Source of the DNA: Streptomyces sp. AC558_RSS880
GTDB lineage: Bacteria; Actinomycetota; Actinomycetes; Streptomycetales; Streptomycetaceae
Assembly: GCF_019049255.1 (NCBI RefSeq)
Contig: NZ_JAGMUJ010000159.1
Location: forward strand, 21,308 to 85,307
Length of the DNA: 64,000 nt
Reading direction: 5' to 3'
The position numbers and the translations under genes are program-made. Below, piece after piece: positions 60,694 through 64,000 of the stretch (positions within the stretch are counted from its first letter, which is position 1; each line of letters begins with the position of its first letter). The notes below the pieces were generated by a model that searched no databases, had not been told where the DNA came from, and worked only from the letters and a program-made list of their open reading frames with translations.

Positions 60694-62112
60694 GTGCCGT
60701 CGATGCTCGATGCGGTCGTGGTGGGTGCGGGGCCGAACGGGCTGACCGCTGCCGTGGAGCTGGCCCGCCGCGGCTTCTCGGTGGCCCTGTTCGAGGCGAT
60801 GGGCACCGTGGGCGGCGGCGCCCGCACCGAGGAACTCACCCTCCCCGGCTTCCGCCACGACCCCTGCTCAGCCGCCCACCCCCTCGCCGTCAACTCACCC
60901 GCGTTCCGCGCGCTGCCCCTGGAGCGCTACGGACTGGAGTGGCTGCACCCGGAACTCCCCATGGCGCACCCCTTCCCCGACGGCACGGCGGCCGTGCTGT
61001 CCCGGTCGGTCGGGGAGACGGCCGCCTCCTTCGGACCGCGCGACGCCGGCGCGTACCGCCGTCTCGTCGAACCCTTCCTGCCCAAGTGGGACACCCTGGC
61101 CCGCGACTTCATGTCGCTGCCGCTGACCGCGCTGCCCCGCGACCCGGTCACCCTCGCCCGCTTCGGCCTGCTCGGCCTGCCCCCGTCCACCTGGCTCACC
61201 CGCCGCTTCCGCGACGAGCGGGCCCGCACCCTGTTCGCCGGCCTCGTCGCCCACGTCATGGCCCCGCTCGGCGGCTTCGCCACCGGCGCCGTCGGCCTGG
61301 TCTTCGCCCTCGCCGCGCACGCCCGCGGCTGGCCCGTCGCCCGCGGCGGCTCCCAGGCCATCTCCGACGCCCTCGCCGCGTACCTCGAGGACCTCGGCGG
61401 CAGCGTCCACACCGACTACGAGGTCAAGCGCCTCGACGACCTGCCGCCGGCCCGGGCGTACGTCTTCGACACCTCGCCCACCGCCCTGGCCCGCATCGCC
61501 GGCTTCGGCAGCCACTACGCGAACTACCGTTACGGCCCCGGCGTCTTCAAGATCGACTACGCGCTGGACGGCCCCGTCCCGTGGACCGCGCCCCAGGCCC
61601 GCACCGCCGGCACCGTGCAGATCGGCGCGGACAGCGACGAGATCGCCGCCGCCCTGCGCGCCGCCTCCCGCGAGGGCCGCGCCCCCGACACGCCCTTCCT
61701 CATCACCGTGCAGCCCGGCGTCGCCGACCCCACCCGCGCCCCGGCCGGCAAGCACGTCTTCTGGGCGTACGGCCATGTGCCGAACGGCTGGACCGGCGAC
61801 CTCACCGACGCCATCGAGCGCCAACTGGAGCGCTACGCCCCGGGTTTCCGCGACCGCGTCCTGGCCCGCGCCACCGCGGGACCGCCCGAACTCGCCGCCC
61901 GCAACGCCAACTACGTCGGAGGCGACATCGCCACCGGCGCGGTCTCCGGACTCCAGCTGCTGCTGCGTCCCAAACTGTCCCCGTTCCCGTACGCGACCCC
62001 GCACCCCGCCGTCTTCATCTGCTCGTCGGCCACCCCGCCCGGCCCCGGTGTGCACGGCATGTCGGGACACAACGCGGCGAAGGCCGTCTGGAGGAGGCTG
62101 CGACAGACATGA
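60694..62112 (+). CDS. Phytoene-dehydrogenase-like FAD oxidoreductase
   Basis: A 472-aa flavoprotein of the CrtI/NAD(P)-binding Rossmann amine-oxidase group. It begins VVVGAGPNGLTAAVELARRG and continues VALFEAMGTVGGGARTEELT; near the end GVHGMSGHNAAKAVWRRL binds FAD. GTG 60694 follows GAAGGAGTCCGAAG. No carotenoid genes are nearby. It is coupled by an ATGA overlap to a macrodomain gene, which is a curious pairing. Confidence 0.88.
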   Translation: MPSMLDAVVVGAGPNGLTAAVELARRGFSVALFEAMGTVGGGARTEELTLPGFRHDPCSAAHPLAVNSPAFRALPLERYGLEWLHPELPMAHPFPDGTAAVLSRSVGETAASFGPRDAGAYRRLVEPFLPKWDTLARDFMSLPLTALPRDPVTLARFGLLGLPPSTWLTRRFRDERARTLFAGLVAHVMAPLGGFATGAVGLVFALAAHARGWPVARGGSQAISDALAAYLEDLGGSVHTDYEVKRLDDLPPARAYVFDTSPTALARIAGFGSHYANYRYGPGVFKIDYALDGPVPWTAPQARTAGTVQIGADSDEIAAALRAASREGRAPDTPFLITVQPGVADPTRAPAGKHVFWAYGHVPNGWTGDLTDAIERQLERYAPGFRDRVLARATAGPPELAARNANYVGGDIATGAVSGLQLLLRPKLSPFPYATPHPAVFICSSATPPGPGVHGMSGHNAAKAVWRRLRQT

Positions 62113-62621
62113 CCGCCACCATCACCCTCGTCCAGGGCGACATCACCCAGCAGAGCGCCGACGCGATCGTCAACGCGGCCAACTCCTCGCTGCTCGGCGG
62201 GGGAGGCGTGGACGGCGCGATCCACCGCCGGGGCGGCCCGGAGATCCTGGCCGAATGCCGCGCCCTGCGCGCTTCCCGGTACGGCAGGGGCCTGCCGACC
62301 GGTCAGGCGGTCGCCACCACCGCGGGCCGCCTCGACGCCCGCTGGGTGATCCACACCGTCGGCCCGGTGCATCAGGTCTCAGGCAGCGATCCCGCGCTGC
62401 TCGCCTCCTGCTACCGGGAGTCGCTTCGTGTGGCCGACGAGCTGGGTGCCCGGACGGTCGCGTTCCCGGCGATCTCCACCGGCGTGTACCGGTGGCCGAT
62501 GGACGACGCGGCCCGCATCGCGGTGGAGACGGTGCGGAACACGCCGACCGCCGTCGAAGAGGTGAGGTTCGTCCTCTTCGACGACCGGGCGTACGAGGCG
62601 TTCGTCCGGCAACTCGGCTGA
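62109..62621 (+). CDS. Macrodomain protein (MacroD/YmdB-like ADP-ribose hydrolase)
   Basis: A 170-aa macrodomain: LVQGDITQQSADAIVNAANS (adenine loop and Asn), LLGGGGVDGAIHRRGG (catalytic loop), GQAVATTAGRLDARWVIHTV and AFPAISTGVYRWP (phosphate loop). It corresponds to the MacroD-type group that hydrolyses O-acetyl-ADP-ribose and mono-ADP-ribosyl groups. The ATG overlaps the upstream stop. The coupling to an FAD oxidoreductase is not explained by known pathways. Confidence 0.93.
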   Translation: MTATITLVQGDITQQSADAIVNAANSSLLGGGGVDGAIHRRGGPEILAECRALRASRYGRGLPTGQAVATTAGRLDARWVIHTVGPVHQVSGSDPALLASCYRESLRVADELGARTVAFPAISTGVYRWPMDDAARIAVETVRNTPTAVEEVRFVLFDDRAYEAFVRQLG

Positions 62622-63254
62622 CGGAAACCACGGCGAGCCTGCGGAGAACCACCCGCGGCGGAGCGGCCGTGCGCTGCGGGACGGAGAGAAGGTGGCCAGG
62701 AGGGTACGCGCAGGCGCCGGGGGCGTGACATCTCGGACGGTCTGCCGGCCACCCGCCCTCGCTACAGTGCCGCAGTGGCCGTGAACCGATCCGATTCCGC
62801 CGTCCTGGACGAGAGGGGGCGGCACTCCGTGCGTGGTGTGGTGTCCCGCGAGGACGGGGGACGGCGCGGGGCCGATCCACTCCGCTGCGCCCGGAGCCAT
62901 GCCTTCCGGCCTCTCCGTCCCCCGCCCGTCCGCGTCGTGGTGCCCGGCACCCCACCGGACGACAGCTGACGCTGCCACGTCCGGGTGCGGCCGGTGCTCC
63001 CCGAGGCCGGGCACGAGCGAACGGACCGGCCCTGCCCGACCGGACGGATCGCCGATGCCCGGGAGCTGAAGGGGATCGTCCCGGACGGCGCCGTACTCAT
63101 CACCGCCCCCGGCGGAACGCTCTTCGTGCAGCAGCCGTCCACGCCCGGTGGCGGCCGGTGGTGTTCCGAACCCGGCACCGTGCCCCGGCCGCGGGACATC
63201 GCGGCGTGCGGCCGCCATGCGGCAGACAACCGTGAGACCGAAGGAGAACGAGCA
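62622..63254. other. Intergenic, 633 bases
   Basis: No complete gene is recognisable. The frame of the next gene is open upstream to GTG 62985, giving LKGIVPDGAVLITAPGG and LFVQQPSTPGG, so a decayed or alternative N-terminus is possible, but AAGGAG before 63255 marks the main start. Confidence 0.35.
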
Positions 63255-64000
63255 ATGTCACGCCAGAACAGACCGGGCGGCGGCGAGCCCGCCCGCCCGG
63301 CCGGCACCGATGAAGGGCCACCGGTCCGCCGCGCGGTGGTGCTGTCCTCGATGGGCGACGACGTGGAGCAGGCCGTGCTGAGGCCCGCCCCACGCCGTGG
63401 CACGGCCACCACGAGCGACACCGCCACAGCCGCCGTCGCCGCCACCGCCGAAGGCACCGCAAGGACCGGCGAGACCGGCGAGACCGGCCGGGGTGAGACG
63501 GAAACCCTCCCCACGGCCACTGCCGAGTCCGAGTCCGGGGCGACCTCGGCCGCGAACGAGCCGGAGGCACGGGAAGAGGCCGCGGAACCGGGCACGGACC
63601 GCGGGGAACGGCCGGAGACGGTGGCGGGCGCCGCCACACCGGCCCGCACCGCGTCACCGGGCGGCACCGCAGCTCCCTTGTCCGGACTGGCTGCCGCACT
63701 CGGCGGTGCCCGCCGGTCCGGAGGGGCCGGGAAGGGAAGCGGCGACGGTGACGGCGATGGCGACGGTGCGCTGGGGCGGCCGAAGGCCCCCTTGCTGGCC
63801 GCCGCCGGGATCGCCGGGGTGATCCTGCTCGCCGTACCTCTGCTGATCATGGTCGGCGACGACCGGGATGATCGGCCCGGGGACCACGCCACCGCGGCTG
63901 CCGACTCCCGGGCGCTGCTCGACGGTCAGGAGGCACAGCAACCGCCGGGCGTCTATGCCGCGGAGCCCTCGAAGGACGACGCTCCGGCGGGCTCGTCGAA
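63255..64000 (+). CDS. Partial membrane protein with long disordered N-terminus (runs off window)
   Basis: The frame from ATG 63255 (AAGGAGAACGAGCA upstream) is open to the window edge, 248 codons. It starts MSRQNRPGGGEPARPAG, has a conserved-looking RRAVVLSSMGDDVEQAVL segment (about residues 25-42) and an Ala/Thr/Glu/Gly-rich spacer with GETGETG and a short (GD)n run. One transmembrane helix follows (APLLAAAGIAGVILLAVPLL, about 176-195), then an acidic outside portion. The cytoplasmic disordered part plus a single anchor suggests a sensor or surface protein whose functional domain lies beyond 64000. Confidence 0.75.
   Translation, partial: MSRQNRPGGGEPARPAGTDEGPPVRRAVVLSSMGDDVEQAVLRPAPRRGTATTSDTATAAVAATAEGTARTGETGETGRGETETLPTATAESESGATSAANEPEAREEAAEPGTDRGERPETVAGAATPARTASPGGTAAPLSGLAAALGGARRSGGAGKGSGDGDGDGDGALGRPKAPLLAAAGIAGVILLAVPLLIMVGDDRDDRPGDHATAAADSRALLDGQEAQQPPGVYAAEPSKDDAPAGSS

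Overview
The window reads as a stretch of a Streptomyces (or very close actinomycete) chromosome. It has very high GC with strong third-position GC bias in the real genes, frequent GTG/TTG starts, many GTGA/ATGA stop-start overlaps, CebR-type and DmdR/IdeR-type operators, secreted glycoside hydrolases, a lasso-peptide cluster and an F420-type oxidoreductase. No rRNA, tRNA or CRISPR array was seen.

Left part (1-6.7 kb): a polysaccharide-degradation island. It holds a secreted GH6 cellulase divergent from a LacI regulator with TGGGAGCGCTCCCA-type operators between them, then a secreted GH43 enzyme divergent from a GH27 alpha-galactosidase with a ricin-type CBM13. The GH43/GH27 intergenic region carries three CGAAA/TTTCG palindromic sites.

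6.8-16.2 kb: a scarred accessory island. It contains a tyrosine-integrase remnant, a 5' stub of a second pcaD, a decayed IS110 piece, a complete secreted RHS/YD-repeat polymorphic toxin with a papain-fold (Tox-PL/glutamine-deamidase-like) tip and its abutting immunity gene, a broken ArsR-rhodanese gene, and a full-length IS110 transposase that ends just before the intact fused pcaD-pcaC gene.

16.2-25.9 kb: mostly housekeeping genes. These are PcaDC (beta-ketoadipate pathway), a UlaG-like metallo-hydrolase, exonuclease III, a small hypothetical gene, an orphan amino-acid-type ABC ATPase, a membrane-anchored hypothetical protein, gamma-glutamyltransferase and a ClpC-like unfoldase.

26.0-30.7 kb (minus strand): a complete lasso-peptide cluster in the order A-C-B1-B2-D. 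The predicted core is LLGRAGNDRLILSKN, which places it in the citrulassin family with an extra arginine in the macrolactam ring.

31.1-38.8 kb: methionine aminopeptidase divergent from an XRE regulator through an apparently leaderless, palindromic double promoter, then a pyrimidine/hydantoin operon (beta-ureidopropionase, aminotransferase, dihydropyrimidinase, LLM flavoenzyme, NCS1 permease).

38.8-49.8 kb: a secreted CAP protein, a secreted hypothetical protein, lipoate-protein ligase, a DapA-like aldolase, an AraC regulator, and an iron-siderophore ABC importer operon with an iron box and a terminal MFS exporter.

49.9-57.4 kb: a seven-gene aromatic-catabolism operon (two FAH-type hydrolases, cyclase, FAD monooxygenase, ACMSD-like amidohydrolase, extradiol dioxygenase, truncated SDR) divergent from a LysR regulator. 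The right end (57.8-64 kb) has a second GGT-like enzyme, an inositol-phosphatase-like enzyme, a phytoene-dehydrogenase-like oxidoreductase coupled to a macrodomain, and the start of a membrane protein cut by the window edge.
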